This document shows, piece after piece, positions 34,095 through 42,961 of a stretch of 64,000 nt of DNA. Location of the stretch: contig NZ_CP061768.1 of the NCBI RefSeq assembly GCF_013624435.2, forward strand, positions 2,818,001 to 2,882,000, in the 5' to 3' direction. Positions within the stretch are counted from its first letter, which is position 1; every line of letters begins with the position of its first letter. The notes beneath the pieces are model-generated. The model made no database searches, was not told the origin of the DNA, and saw only the letters and a program-made list of their open reading frames with translations. Both the position numbers and the translations under genes were made by a program. Source of the stretch: Nocardioides campestrisoli (lineage in GTDB: Bacteria; Actinomycetota; Actinomycetes; Propionibacteriales; Nocardioidaceae).

Positions 34095-35351
34095 ATGGCT
34101 GCGGAGCACGCATCTTGGGAGCCGGGCCCGGGCGGCTACTACGGGGAGTTCGGCGGGTCCTTCGTCCCGGAGATTCTCCACGAGACGCTCGCCGAGCTGC
34201 GCGAGGCCTTCGACGAGGCTCGGCAGGACCCGGCGTTCTGGGGCACCTACACGGACCTGATGAGCGGCTACGCCGGGCGCCCCACGCCCGTCACCCACTG
34301 CCCCAGCCTCACGCGCCTGCTCGGCGGGGCGAAGGTGTACGTGAAACGCGAGGACCTCAACCATACCGGGGCGCACAAGGTCAACAACGTGATGGGACAG
34401 GGCCTGCTCGCCCAGCGGATGGGCAAACGTCGAGTAATCGCCGAGACAGGCGCCGGCCAGCACGGAGTGGCGACGGCGACCATGGCCGCTCGGCTCGGGC
34501 TCGCGTGCACCATCTACATGGGTGAGGAGGACGTCGCTCGTCAGTACCCGAACGTCTTCTGGATGAGGCAGCTCGGGGCCGAGGTGGTCGCCGTCAAGGA
34601 GGGCAACCGCACCCTCAAGGACGCCATCAACGCGTGCCTGCGCGACTGGGCGGAGTCTATGCACGACACGCTCTACGTGCTGGGCACCGTCTGCGGACCG
34701 CACCCGTTCCCCCAGATCGTCACCTACTTCCAGTCCATCATCGGCCAAGAGGCGCGAGGACAGATGCTGGAGGTCGCGGGGCAACTGCCCTCCCGGGTCT
34801 ACGCCTGCGTGGGCGGCGGCTCGAACGCCTCGGGCATCTTCACGGGCTTCCTCGACGACCCGGCCACCGAGCTGATCGGGGTCGAGGCCGGAGGCCGCGG
34901 CCCCGACACGGGCCTGCACGCGTCGCGGCTTGCAGGCGGGCAGGGAACCTCGGGGGTCGCCCAGGGCTACCGGACGGTTTTCCTGCAGAACGAGGAAGGA
35001 CTCATGCACGACACCTACTCGGTGGCCGCCGGCCTGGACTACATCGGGATCGGCCCGCTCCTGGCGCACCTTCACCAGACCGGCCGGGTCCGCTTTGAGT
35101 CGGCGACCGACGACGAGGTGGTCGAGTCCCTGCGGCTCGCCATGCGCCACGAGGGCCTGGTCCCGGCACTGGAGAGCGCCCACGCGTTCGCCGCCGCGTT
35201 CAGGGAGGTGCCGGACCTCTCGCCGCAGGACACCGTTCTGATCAACCAGTCGGGCCGTGGCGACAAAGACATCTTCACCGTCGCCGATGCGCTCGGCGAC
35301 GAGGAGTGGCGCGAGTTCCTCCGGCAGCGGGCTGCCGGGTACGACGCATGA
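34095..35351 (+). CDS. trpB: Tryptophan synthase beta chain homologue
   Basis: A 418-residue PLP enzyme joining indole (or an analogue) to serine. Features are the PLP Lys in NHTGAHKVNNVMGQ, the catalytic Glu in AETGAGQHGVATA, the glycine-rich phosphate loop CVGGGSNASG and NQSGRGDKD near the C-terminus. All expected active-site elements are present. It lies in a cluster with trpA but without trpC, trpD or trpF, so it is probably a biosynthetic paralogue rather than the primary-metabolism copy. Starts 7 bases after the amidohydrolase stop. Confidence 0.9.
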   Translation: MAAEHASWEPGPGGYYGEFGGSFVPEILHETLAELREAFDEARQDPAFWGTYTDLMSGYAGRPTPVTHCPSLTRLLGGAKVYVKREDLNHTGAHKVNNVMGQGLLAQRMGKRRVIAETGAGQHGVATATMAARLGLACTIYMGEEDVARQYPNVFWMRQLGAEVVAVKEGNRTLKDAINACLRDWAESMHDTLYVLGTVCGPHPFPQIVTYFQSIIGQEARGQMLEVAGQLPSRVYACVGGGSNASGIFTGFLDDPATELIGVEAGGRGPDTGLHASRLAGGQGTSGVAQGYRTVFLQNEEGLMHDTYSVAAGLDYIGIGPLLAHLHQTGRVRFESATDDEVVESLRLAMRHEGLVPALESAHAFAAAFREVPDLSPQDTVLINQSGRGDKDIFTVADALGDEEWREFLRQRAAGYDA

Positions 35352-36142
35352 CGGCGGACCAGCGCTCCCCACTCGAGCGCCACGTGCGCGCCCGGCTCGA
35401 GACCAGGCCCATCCTCCTCATGACCCACTTGGTCGTGGGCTACCCCTCCCTCGATGCTAACTGGTCGATGCTGCAGGCGATGGACCGGGCCGGGGTGGAT
35501 CTCGTCGAGCTGCAGCTGCCCTTCAGCGAGCCGATCGCCGACGGACCTTCCTTCGTCCGGGCAAACCACGAGGCGATCCGCAGCGGGACGGGGTGGCGCG
35601 AGTACTTCGACCTCGCGGGCCGTGCCGCCGCAGAGCTCGACCTGACCACCCTCTTCATGGGCTACTACAACAGCGTCGTCCAGATGGGCGCCGCGCAGTT
35701 CTGCGAGCAGCTGGCGAAGGGCCGCATGTCCGGCTTCATCGTCCCGGACCTGCCGCCCGAGGAGGGTGGCGAGCTGTACGCCGTCGCCCGCAGCCTCGAG
35801 CTCGACCCGGTCCAGATCATGACCCCCACCAACTCGCGGGCCCGGCTGCAGGAGATCGGGCGCCACGCCTCGGGGTTCGTGTACTGCGCCGCACGCACGG
35901 GCGTGACGGGACGACAGACGGATGTCTCGCAAGGCCTGGGGGACTTCCTGGGGCGCTGCCGGGAGGCGACCTCGGTGCCCCTGGGCGTCGGGTTCGGTAT
36001 CAGGACCCCGGACGACATCCGGGCGCTGAGGGGGTCGGCGGAGATCGCCATCGTCGGCACCGCCGGGACCGAGGTCTGGCTCGAGCAGGGCCTGACCGGC
36101 TACGAGCCGTACCTCGACAGCCTCGTGGCCGAGGCGACGTGA
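35348..36142 (+). CDS. trpA: Tryptophan synthase alpha chain homologue
   Basis: A 264-residue TIM-barrel lyase whose ATG overlaps the trpB stop. The catalytic Glu and Asp are present in VELQLPFSEPIADGP (normally ELGxPFSDPxADGP), together with ARTGVTG and the C-terminal phosphate-binding GFGIRTPDD. The Gln-Leu after the Glu and Ser-Glu instead of Ser-Asp are departures from the consensus, which may reflect a changed substrate. It normally releases indole from indole-3-glycerol phosphate to TrpB. Confidence 0.85.
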   Translation: MTADQRSPLERHVRARLETRPILLMTHLVVGYPSLDANWSMLQAMDRAGVDLVELQLPFSEPIADGPSFVRANHEAIRSGTGWREYFDLAGRAAAELDLTTLFMGYYNSVVQMGAAQFCEQLAKGRMSGFIVPDLPPEEGGELYAVARSLELDPVQIMTPTNSRARLQEIGRHASGFVYCAARTGVTGRQTDVSQGLGDFLGRCREATSVPLGVGFGIRTPDDIRALRGSAEIAIVGTAGTEVWLEQGLTGYEPYLDSLVAEAT

Positions 36143-36246
36143 AGGCCGGCGTCCGGGCACGACCCGGGCGGCGACCCCGCCCGCCGCAGCGCGACGGATC
36201 GCTCTGCCGCTACCCCAGCAGCCACCTCACAGAAGGAGTCTGACCC

Positions 36247-37356
36247 TTGGAGCTCAGCACCGAGTCGCAACTCATCCACGCCGGGACCGAGCGGACGCCG
36301 GGCGCGCCGTTCGGACCGCCGCTCGTGCCGACCAGCACCTATGTGTCCCAGGGCGCCCCGAACCCCGCCCTGCCGCAGTACGGTCGCAACACCAACGTGG
36401 GCTGGGAGGCGCTCGAGGACGCCCTCGCCGTCCTCGAGGGCCCGGGCTGCCACGCCGTGGCGTTCCCGTCGGGCCAGGCCGCCTCCATGGCCACGATGGC
36501 GGTCCTCGCCGACGGTCGCCCGCGCGTCGTGATGCCCGACGACTGCTACTACAAGACTAGGGACATGGCGCACCGGGTGCGCCCGGGGGGGGCCGAGATC
36601 GTCACGGTCGATCTCCTCGACTATGACGCGGTGGCGGCAGCGCTCGGCGCCGGACCCGCGGTGCTGTGGGCCGAGACCCCCGCGAACCCCCTTCTGCGGG
36701 TGGCCGACCTGGCCCGCCTCGCCGGCATCGCGGGGGACGCCAACTCGCTCCTGGTGGTCGACAACACCGTGGCCACGGCGTTCCTGCAGAAGCCACTCGA
36801 CTTCGGGGCGGTCGCCTCGGTGTACTCCCTGACCAAGTCGCTCTCCGGCCACTCGGACGTCCTGGGTGGCGCGTTCGTGACCCGCTCCCCCCAGTTGGCG
36901 GACGCGTTGCGGAGCTGGCGCAGCACCAGCGGCGCCGTCCTCGGGCCGTTCGAGGGGTGGCTGGCGCTGCGAGGGCTTAGGACCTTGCCGCTCCGCCTCG
37001 CCCGTCAGTGTGAGAACGCCCTGGCCGTCGCCGAGTTCCTGGACACGCACCCGCGGGTAGCCTCCGTCCACTACCCCCGTACCTACGACGACCCGCTGGT
37101 GAAGTCGCAGCTGCCCCACGGCGCGGGGGGCCTCCTCGCCTTCCAACTGGAGGGCAGCGTCGCCGAGGCGGACGCCGTCGTGGCCGCGGCTAGGCTGATC
37201 GTGCCTTCGACGAGCTTCGGCGGCATCAAGTCCGCGTGGGAAAGGCGAGACCGCTGGGCGGCCGAGACCGCGCCGAGCACACTGATCCGGCTGAGCGCCG
37301 GGATCGAGCCCCGGGAGGACATCATCGCCGACCTGGCCCAGGCTTTGCGCGCCTGA
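36247..37356 (+). CDS. Cystathionine gamma-synthase/lyase-family PLP enzyme
   Basis: The 369-residue protein is a fold-type I PLP enzyme of Cys/Met metabolism. It has PPLVPTSTYVSQG at the N-terminus, FPSGQAASMATM, the PLP-Asp region LLVVDNTVATAF, the Schiff-base Lys in SVYSLTKSLSGHSDVLGGAF and the C-terminal PSTSFGGIKSAWERR. It would carry out a beta- or gamma-replacement or elimination. The TTG start at 36247 has AAGGAG upstream. Last gene of the operon, 104 bases after trpA. It suggests thiol or side-chain transfer to an amino acid made by the cluster. Confidence 0.85.
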   Translation: MELSTESQLIHAGTERTPGAPFGPPLVPTSTYVSQGAPNPALPQYGRNTNVGWEALEDALAVLEGPGCHAVAFPSGQAASMATMAVLADGRPRVVMPDDCYYKTRDMAHRVRPGGAEIVTVDLLDYDAVAAALGAGPAVLWAETPANPLLRVADLARLAGIAGDANSLLVVDNTVATAFLQKPLDFGAVASVYSLTKSLSGHSDVLGGAFVTRSPQLADALRSWRSTSGAVLGPFEGWLALRGLRTLPLRLARQCENALAVAEFLDTHPRVASVHYPRTYDDPLVKSQLPHGAGGLLAFQLEGSVAEADAVVAAARLIVPSTSFGGIKSAWERRDRWAAETAPSTLIRLSAGIEPREDIIADLAQALRA

Positions 37357-37406
37357 GAGTAGGCGGTGGGGGCGCGGTCGCGCACCACGCCCCGGTCGTC
37401 GTCGCG

Positions 37407-38066
37407 CTAGCGATCCGCGGCCACGCCCTTGGTGTTGGCCTCGCGTAGGAGGCCCAGGCACCGGTCCACGTTCTCCGCCAGGTCGGCCTCAACGGGCAGG
37501 AGCGTGAGGCCGTTCTCCTCCGCCATGCGCCTGAGGGAGGCGTTGTACCGCTCCACGAACGCCACGTCTTGGTCGAACCGGCCGGGCATGGGTCCGTCGC
37601 GGCGGACGACCCGCTCGACGATGACCTCCGCCGACCCCTCGAGCACGAAGCAGAGGTCCGGTCGCATGATCCCGGCGACGGCCCCGCCCAACCAGCCGGG
37701 CAACTCGAGGCCGCGCGCCTCGAACAGCGCCAGCATGTCGTAGAGGTAGCGGTTGGCTACCACCACGGCTCCCGAGGCGAGGGCGGGAAGGATGGCGTGG
37801 GACTGGTGGGCATAGCAGTCGGCGAGGTTGAAGTGCAGGAGGGCGAGGTTCGGGAGGTCCTGGCCGTCACCGAGGTTCCAGAGGCTCCGGCGGACGTGTG
37901 CGTCCTGTCGCCACCACTCCGAGGGGGCGGCGAGCGCCCGGCACGTCCGGACGGGCTCGATCGCCGCCACCAACGCTTCCTCCAGGGTGGTCTTGCCGCT
38001 TCCGTCCATGCCGCAGATGGCGACGAGCGACCCGGGCTGCTCGTGTGTGGGCAAGGGCAGGTTCAT
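37407..38066 (-). CDS. Thymidylate-kinase-like P-loop kinase
   Basis: A 219-residue protein with a Walker A motif (VAICGMDGSGKTTLEEAL, residues ~13-30), a dTMP-kinase-like DR motif region (VVVANRYLYDMLALFEA) and a lid. It resembles thymidylate kinases but may act on another small molecule or on a peptide. Small kinases occur beside lasso-type clusters. The ATG at 38066 follows a GGAG; a longer GTG start at 38174 would couple it to the MFS gene. Last gene of the RiPP-like operon 44889-37407. Confidence 0.75.
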   Translation of the reverse strand: MNLPLPTHEQPGSLVAICGMDGSGKTTLEEALVAAIEPVRTCRALAAPSEWWRQDAHVRRSLWNLGDGQDLPNLALLHFNLADCYAHQSHAILPALASGAVVVANRYLYDMLALFEARGLELPGWLGGAVAGIMRPDLCFVLEGSAEVIVERVVRRDGPMPGRFDQDVAFVERYNASLRRMAEENGLTLLPVEADLAENVDRCLGLLREANTKGVAADR

Positions 38067-38170
38067 GGCACTCCAAGTACGTTCGTCTTTCCAACGGTTC
38101 TCGACGCGGCTCACTCTCGCACGCCTCCGCGGCGTTCCGCGGGTCGTCTCAGGGCAATCGATCCGCGCGG

Positions 38171-39430
38171 TCACCCGACGGAAACCAGTTCATCGCCCCG
38201 ATCCTCGCTCAACTGTCGGCGTCCCCGAACCGGACTCAGCAACAGCACCAGCGGGCCGGCCAGGAAGACCGCGCAGGTGCACCACAACGCGCCCTGCACC
38301 CCGACCGGACTGCTCGCCAGGGCTCCGGCGGCGACGGCACCCACCGGGATCACGCCCCACGTGAAGAACCGTACGGCGGCCATCACCATCGGCAGCAGCT
38401 CGTCGGGCGTGTCGGTCTGACGGTGCGTCCGGGTCACGATGCTGCCCACCACGACCGCCCCGCCCGAGACTAGGCTGCCGAACGCGAACAGCGGGACGAG
38501 TACCGCTGTCCCCGCGAGGGGAAGCAACAACAGCGAGGCCGCGGCCACGACGGACATCCAGACCAGAACGCGGGCGGTCCCGAGCCTCGTGGAGAGCCAC
38601 GGCGTCACCGCCGCGCCGACGAGGGCGCCGACCCCCTCGGCGGCCAGCACGATGCCGACGACCAAGGGTGAGACGTCGAGCACCCGGACGAGGTAGACCG
38701 GAGTCAGGGCGGCCACGGCACCGGAGACCAGGTTCGTCACCACCGCCCACTGGACGCAGGGGAACATCACCGGGTGCCTGCGGATCCAGCCGAGTCCGGT
38801 GCTGATCACCTCGCGGGCGGGCTGGGGCCGGGCCGCGGAACTGGACGGGGCCTTCGGCAGCCTCCGCAGCAGGAACGCCGAGACCAGGTACGTGAACGCG
38901 TCGATCGCGACAGCCACGACACCACCGAGCACCTGCACGATTACGCCGCCGAGCGACGGCCCTGCGGTGGAGGAGACCGCGTGGGTGCCCGAGATCCAGC
39001 TGTTGCTCGCGACGAGGGTCTCGCGGCTGACGACCTTCGGCAGATACGTCGCGTTCGCCACGTCGAACAGCACCGTCGCCAGACCCGTCACGGTCGCGAC
39101 GACCAACAGCTGCGTGAACGTCAGGACGCCCGCCCACCACGCCAGTGGGACGCTCAGCAGGGCGACTGCGCGCACCAGGTCCATCCCGACCTGGAGGATG
39201 CGGGTCTCTGTGCGCTGCACGATGACGCCGGCTGGCAGGCCCAGCAGCAGCCAGCCGAGGTCGACGGCCCCCACGAGCAGACTGACCTCGAAGGGCGTCG
39301 CGTCCAGCGCCTGCAGCGCCACGAGCGGGAAGGCGACGGTCGTGACAGCGGTCCCGAACGAGCTGGTGGCCATCGCGCCCCAGAAAAGCCAGAACGCGGA
39401 GTCGCCGGCCGCGTGCCTCCCCCGCGTCAC
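38171..39430 (-). CDS. MFS exporter (EntS/MefA-like)
   Basis: A 419-residue, 12-helix transporter. It has the N-terminal FWLFWGAMATSSFGTAVTTV typical of the enterobactin-exporter/macrolide-efflux branch, a loop between helices 2-3 (PAGVIVQRTETR) and a central cytosolic loop of Arg/Pro/Ser. The GTG at 39430 overlaps the stop of the diiron oxygenase gene by 4 bases. As the only transporter in the operon it is the likely exporter of the cluster product. Confidence 0.85.
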   Translation of the reverse strand: MTRGRHAAGDSAFWLFWGAMATSSFGTAVTTVAFPLVALQALDATPFEVSLLVGAVDLGWLLLGLPAGVIVQRTETRILQVGMDLVRAVALLSVPLAWWAGVLTFTQLLVVATVTGLATVLFDVANATYLPKVVSRETLVASNSWISGTHAVSSTAGPSLGGVIVQVLGGVVAVAIDAFTYLVSAFLLRRLPKAPSSSAARPQPAREVISTGLGWIRRHPVMFPCVQWAVVTNLVSGAVAALTPVYLVRVLDVSPLVVGIVLAAEGVGALVGAAVTPWLSTRLGTARVLVWMSVVAAASLLLLPLAGTAVLVPLFAFGSLVSGGAVVVGSIVTRTHRQTDTPDELLPMVMAAVRFFTWGVIPVGAVAAGALASSPVGVQGALWCTCAVFLAGPLVLLLSPVRGRRQLSEDRGDELVSVG

Positions 39431-40470
39431 TGCGACCCCGTCTGCGCGAGCGTGGCGTCCGACGACACCGCCGTACCGCCCCTCGGGGGTCGCCCCGGCG
39501 CGACGCCGCCCGCCCAAAGGCCCGCCGCGGCGAAGGCCTCAACGGTGGACTCCTCCTCGAACGCTCCGAGGTCCCTGAGGTACTGCAGCACCGGCGCTGC
39601 CCCTGCGGCGACGTCCTGTGCGACCGCCTCTGGGTGGAACGACTCCCGCACGACCTGCTCCACCTCGTGGGCCGGCAGTCCAACCGCCTCCAGCGAGTCC
39701 ATCACCTCGCGGTAGTCGGGTTCTAGGAAGGCGTAGATCACGGCAGGCACCAGACCTGCGACTTCGGTGCGCTCCCGGGGGGTCAGCACGTCCCACAGGG
39801 CCCTGAGCACGGTTCGGAAGTACGCGTGGTGGCGCCCCTCGTCCTCGGCGTGGTCGCGGATGAGGTCACGGACCGCCTTGGGCAGCCGGGTGTCCCCCGG
39901 CAGCTCTCCGAGAACGCCGGAGATCAGCGTCTCACTGACGATCGAGAAGAGGAGCGCCTCGATGCCCCGCAGATTCCAGGGCACCTGTGCCCTGACGTCG
40001 TCGAGCCGGCCGAGGAAGGCGGGAGCCGGGAGCGAGGCGGGTCGCTCCACGCCGGTCACATGGGACACGTCCACCCCGAGGTCGTACGAGAACTGGGCGT
40101 GGTACGCCTCGTCCGTGACGATCTTGTAGGCGTCGCCCCTCATCTGCCGCGACAGTGGCAGGCCGGAGTGACCGCGGCTGATCATCGTCGCGACCGGGAT
40201 GACAGCGAGGGTCTCCAACTCGGTGGTGAAGTGGAGGTAGTCGTAGAGCCGCCGGATGAGGAGGAAGCGCCGGGCGCTGGGACCGCGGGCGACGACGAGG
40301 GGATGGTCGCAGACCGGGTAGAGCTCAGGGCTGAAGAAGCAGCCCTCGTGCGGCAACTCCAGCCTGCGAGCCGGTTTGCGGCGCACGCTCGCCCTGTCCT
40401 CCCACGCTCGGAACGCGGCGGAGCGGAACACGTCCGCGCTGCCACGTTCCCCGGGCACGAGGGACCTCAT
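39427..40470 (-). CDS. AurF-type diiron oxygenase
   Basis: The 347-residue protein matches the p-aminobenzoate N-oxygenase family (PF11583): helices with TELETLAVIPVATM (Glu), DEAYHAQFSYD (Glu...His), SETLISGVLGEL (Glu) and RDHAEDEGRHHAYFR (His, Glu, His). These supply the carboxylates and histidines of a non-haem diiron site. AurF-like enzymes convert arylamines to nitro or hydroxylamino groups, or hydroxylate. ATG 40470 has AGGAGA upstream; a GTG at 40488 is an alternative. Follows asnB in the RiPP-like operon. Confidence 0.8.
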   Translation of the reverse strand: MRSLVPGERGSADVFRSAAFRAWEDRASVRRKPARRLELPHEGCFFSPELYPVCDHPLVVARGPSARRFLLIRRLYDYLHFTTELETLAVIPVATMISRGHSGLPLSRQMRGDAYKIVTDEAYHAQFSYDLGVDVSHVTGVERPASLPAPAFLGRLDDVRAQVPWNLRGIEALLFSIVSETLISGVLGELPGDTRLPKAVRDLIRDHAEDEGRHHAYFRTVLRALWDVLTPRERTEVAGLVPAVIYAFLEPDYREVMDSLEAVGLPAHEVEQVVRESFHPEAVAQDVAAGAAPVLQYLRDLGAFEEESTVEAFAAAGLWAGGVAPGRPPRGGTAVSSDATLAQTGSQ

Positions 40471-40502
40471 TGCGCTCTCCTGGTACACGTCGACTCCCCC
40501 CT

Positions 40503-42698
40503 CTAGGTCTGACGGTCGGTCACGGCCTCGACGGTCGCCTCGAGCAGGCCCGCCCGGTGGAGCTCCAGCACGTCGTCGCGGACGTCGTCGGCGACCTCGG
40601 CCGGCTGCCCCTGCAAGGTCTCGTCCAAGGCGTCGCCACTCGCCAGGCCGCGCAACGCCGAGAAGGTCGGCGAGGTGGCGTCGAACTCGTAGAGCAGTTC
40701 GCCGCCCCGCATGAGAAATCCGGTGGGATTCAACTCGTCACGGAGCAGGGTGACCCCCTCCGTCATGCGGTACCGTCCGGGCGGCAGACTGTCTGCCGCT
40801 TCGACGACCCCGAGCCGGGCGGCGAGGTCCTGGCCGGACACGTCCTCCGCCACGCGTTGCCTCACGGGGCCGGCGGGCATCCGGCTCACCTTGGGCACCT
40901 CCCGCGCCAGCTCGCTCAGGAGTCCGAGGTTGACCAGTCGCAGGACGATCTCGGCCTTCTCGGCCAGCTCCGCATCCCGGCCGTCGACCGACAGCAGGGC
41001 CCGGACGTTGTCGCCCTCAAGGTGGTCGGCTGACCCCGGGGCGGCGAGTGCCCGCTCGACGAGGAGACCGTCCTCGGCCCGCAGCATCCGCATCATCATG
41101 CGGTGCGTGTGGCCGACGCCCGCTCCATAGAAGAAGGGGACCTTGCCCCGCACCCGCGACCGCTCGGGCACCAGTCCCTCCATCGCGCGCCGGAGGATCG
41201 CCTTGTCCCACAGGAGCGCGGGACGCAACCTGTCCGGGACGCTGGTCGAGATCTCGACGAGCCGGTGGTCTAGGAAGGGCACCCGTGCCTCGGTGCTGCT
41301 CCCGGCGGCGGTCCGGTCGTCATGCCACACGTTGTACTGCTGGACCTTGAGGTGCTCGGACCTCAGGTAGCGCGCGTAAGCATCTGCCGTGGACCCCGCC
41401 GCCTCCCGGACGAGGTGCGGCCGGACCAACGGTAGGGAGTAATCGGTCCGCCAGCTCGAAGCGGCTGCGCGGGGCAGGTCCGTCCTGTCGGCCAGATACT
41501 CGAGATTCCGGCGGAACCTCTCCCAACCGCCCTCGCCCGCGGTGTTGACCGAGTAGCCACCGTTGAACTCGTCGCTGGCGGAGCCCAGAAGCATCCCCCG
41601 GAGCTCGGGACGGGCCTGCCGGGCGAAGCGGTGCAGCTCGTACCGGTAATACACCTCGGGTCCGCACAGCGGCGTCTCCGAGAGCCACAGGACCCGTCGC
41701 CACTGCTCGGTCGACGGGGTGAGGTCGTGCGGGAACTCCACCTGGTGGTGCGGGTTGCCGTACTTGCCGGCCACCCAAGCCGCCTCCTCCACGTCACCGT
41801 TGAGGAGCGTCCCGGCCGTCACGGCGCTGAACGTGTGGATGTCCTGGGAATCCGCGAGGGCGAGCACCGCGGTCGAGTCGATGCCACCGGAGAGGAAGAG
41901 CCCCAGTTCGGCGTCCGCGGTGGCGCACTCCCGGACGGACGCGACTAGCGCGTCGCGGTACTCGTCGACGAAACGCTGCTCGCTCCAGTCCTCGTTCGGC
42001 TCCGGGAGCGACCAGTACCGGTGGGACCGGGTCGACCCGTCCCGCAGGTCGATCTCCAAGATCGTGCCCGCCGGGACCGACTCGATGCCCTTGAACCATG
42101 TGCACGTCTCGTCCTGGTCGAACTGGGGCGCCCCGATCAGCTGGGGGTGGCCCAGGGCGGTGGTCCAGTCCACCTCGCGGGGCGTGCCCGGGTCGACCAT
42201 CAGGGCCTTGATCTCCGAGGCCGCGACGATGCGCTCGGCGCTGCGGTGGAAGTAGAGCGGCTTGATGCCGAACCGGTCACGGGCCAGGACCAACTTTTGG
42301 TTGCGCCGGTCCCAGAGGATCACGGCGAACATGCCGCGGACGTCGTCGAGGAAGTCCAGTCCATGCCGGCGGTACTGGTGGAGCAGCACCTCGCAGTCGG
42401 ACAGGGTCCGCAGTTCGCTGGTGATACCGAGTCGCGACTCCAGAGACCGGTGGTTGTACACCTCGCCGTTCGCCACGAGGACGAGGTCGTCCTCGCCGGT
42501 GGCGAGGGGCTGGCTGCCGTTGGCGATGCCCACCAGCGAGAGGCGGGCGAAGGCGAAGCCGACCTGCGGCTCAATGCGCGTGGAGGTCTCGTCCGGCCCG
42601 CGGTGGTGCAACTGCAGCAGCATCTCGTCGACCAGCGCTGCCGTGTCGTGGTCGGCGGTGGCCGACGCCAGCGACGCGATCACTCCGATGCCGCACAT
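40503..42698 (-). CDS. Asparagine synthetase-like enzyme with C-terminal PqqD/RRE-like domain
   Basis: A 731-residue protein. Residues 1-~200 are a glutamine amidotransferase domain with the catalytic Cys2 (MCGIG) and ANGEVYNH. Residues ~235-600 are the synthetase with the ATP-pyrophosphatase loop SGGIDST (270-276). Beyond ~630 is an extra domain (YRMTEGVTLLRDELNPTGFL, then ELLYEFDATSPTFSALRGLA) that looks like PqqD, the winged-helix module binding RiPP leader peptides. This suggests ATP-dependent amide formation on the 22-residue peptide encoded just upstream. Ribosome site GGAGGGA before the ATG. Plain AsnB enzymes are ~600-650 residues. Confidence 0.8.
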   Translation of the reverse strand: MCGIGVIASLASATADHDTAALVDEMLLQLHHRGPDETSTRIEPQVGFAFARLSLVGIANGSQPLATGEDDLVLVANGEVYNHRSLESRLGITSELRTLSDCEVLLHQYRRHGLDFLDDVRGMFAVILWDRRNQKLVLARDRFGIKPLYFHRSAERIVAASEIKALMVDPGTPREVDWTTALGHPQLIGAPQFDQDETCTWFKGIESVPAGTILEIDLRDGSTRSHRYWSLPEPNEDWSEQRFVDEYRDALVASVRECATADAELGLFLSGGIDSTAVLALADSQDIHTFSAVTAGTLLNGDVEEAAWVAGKYGNPHHQVEFPHDLTPSTEQWRRVLWLSETPLCGPEVYYRYELHRFARQARPELRGMLLGSASDEFNGGYSVNTAGEGGWERFRRNLEYLADRTDLPRAAASSWRTDYSLPLVRPHLVREAAGSTADAYARYLRSEHLKVQQYNVWHDDRTAAGSSTEARVPFLDHRLVEISTSVPDRLRPALLWDKAILRRAMEGLVPERSRVRGKVPFFYGAGVGHTHRMMMRMLRAEDGLLVERALAAPGSADHLEGDNVRALLSVDGRDAELAEKAEIVLRLVNLGLLSELAREVPKVSRMPAGPVRQRVAEDVSGQDLAARLGVVEAADSLPPGRYRMTEGVTLLRDELNPTGFLMRGGELLYEFDATSPTFSALRGLASGDALDETLQGQPAEVADDVRDDVLELHRAGLLEATVEAVTDRQT

Positions 42699-42759
42699 GC
42701 TCCTGCTCCCTCCTGGCCCGATGGCCTCCCGCTGGCGCGGTTCTAGGTGATGAGGACGT

Positions 42760-42790
42760 CGTGCCACGCCCCCCGCGGGGGCGTGGCACG
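42760..42790. terminator. Strong hairpin between precursor peptide gene and asnB
   Basis: CGTGCCACGCCCC pairs with GGGGCGTGGCACG (13 base pairs, short GC loop). It starts 11 bases after the precursor stop codon on the minus strand. No T-tract follows. Such hairpins after RiPP precursor genes act as attenuators or RNA stabilisers that raise the level of precursor mRNA over the enzyme mRNA. Confidence 0.7.
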
Positions 42791-42800
42791 CGCCCGAGTG

Positions 42801-42869
42801 TCACGCCTTGTTGGCCATGACGACCTGCTTACTCACCTCGACGGTGGAAGGCTTGGAGTACTTCTTCAT
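42801..42869 (-). CDS. 22-residue RiPP-like precursor peptide
   Basis: A short gene with a strong AAGGGGG ribosome site 8-9 bases before its ATG. The product starts MKKYSKPS and ends VVMANKA. Y4-x-x-P7 is the YxxP motif typical of leader peptides bound by PqqD/RRE domains in lasso and related pathways. Lys2, Lys3, Lys6, Glu11, Lys14 and Lys21 offer side chains for isopeptide or amide chemistry; Asn20 precedes the C-terminal Lys-Ala. It lies directly upstream of the PqqD-fused asparagine synthetase and just downstream of an ArsR regulator and a palindrome. Whether it is cleaved, cyclised or used as a scaffold is unknown. Confidence 0.72.
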   Translation of the reverse strand: MKKYSKPSTVEVSKQVVMANKA

Positions 42870-42943
42870 TCGATTCACCCCCTTGTCCTCGGTTTGGACT
42901 GACCGTAGTGAGGCTAACGACGGCGCCCTCCGCTTATCCAGAC

Positions 42944-42961
42944 ATTCGGCCGGGGCCGAAT
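42944..42961. promoter_or_regulatory. Palindrome upstream of the precursor peptide gene
   Basis: ATTCGGCCGGGGCCGAAT is an 18-base inverted repeat with two central bases. It starts 75 bases upstream of the peptide ATG and touches the stop codon of the arsR-like gene. It could be the operator of that regulator in front of an internal promoter, or a hairpin. Confidence 0.45.
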
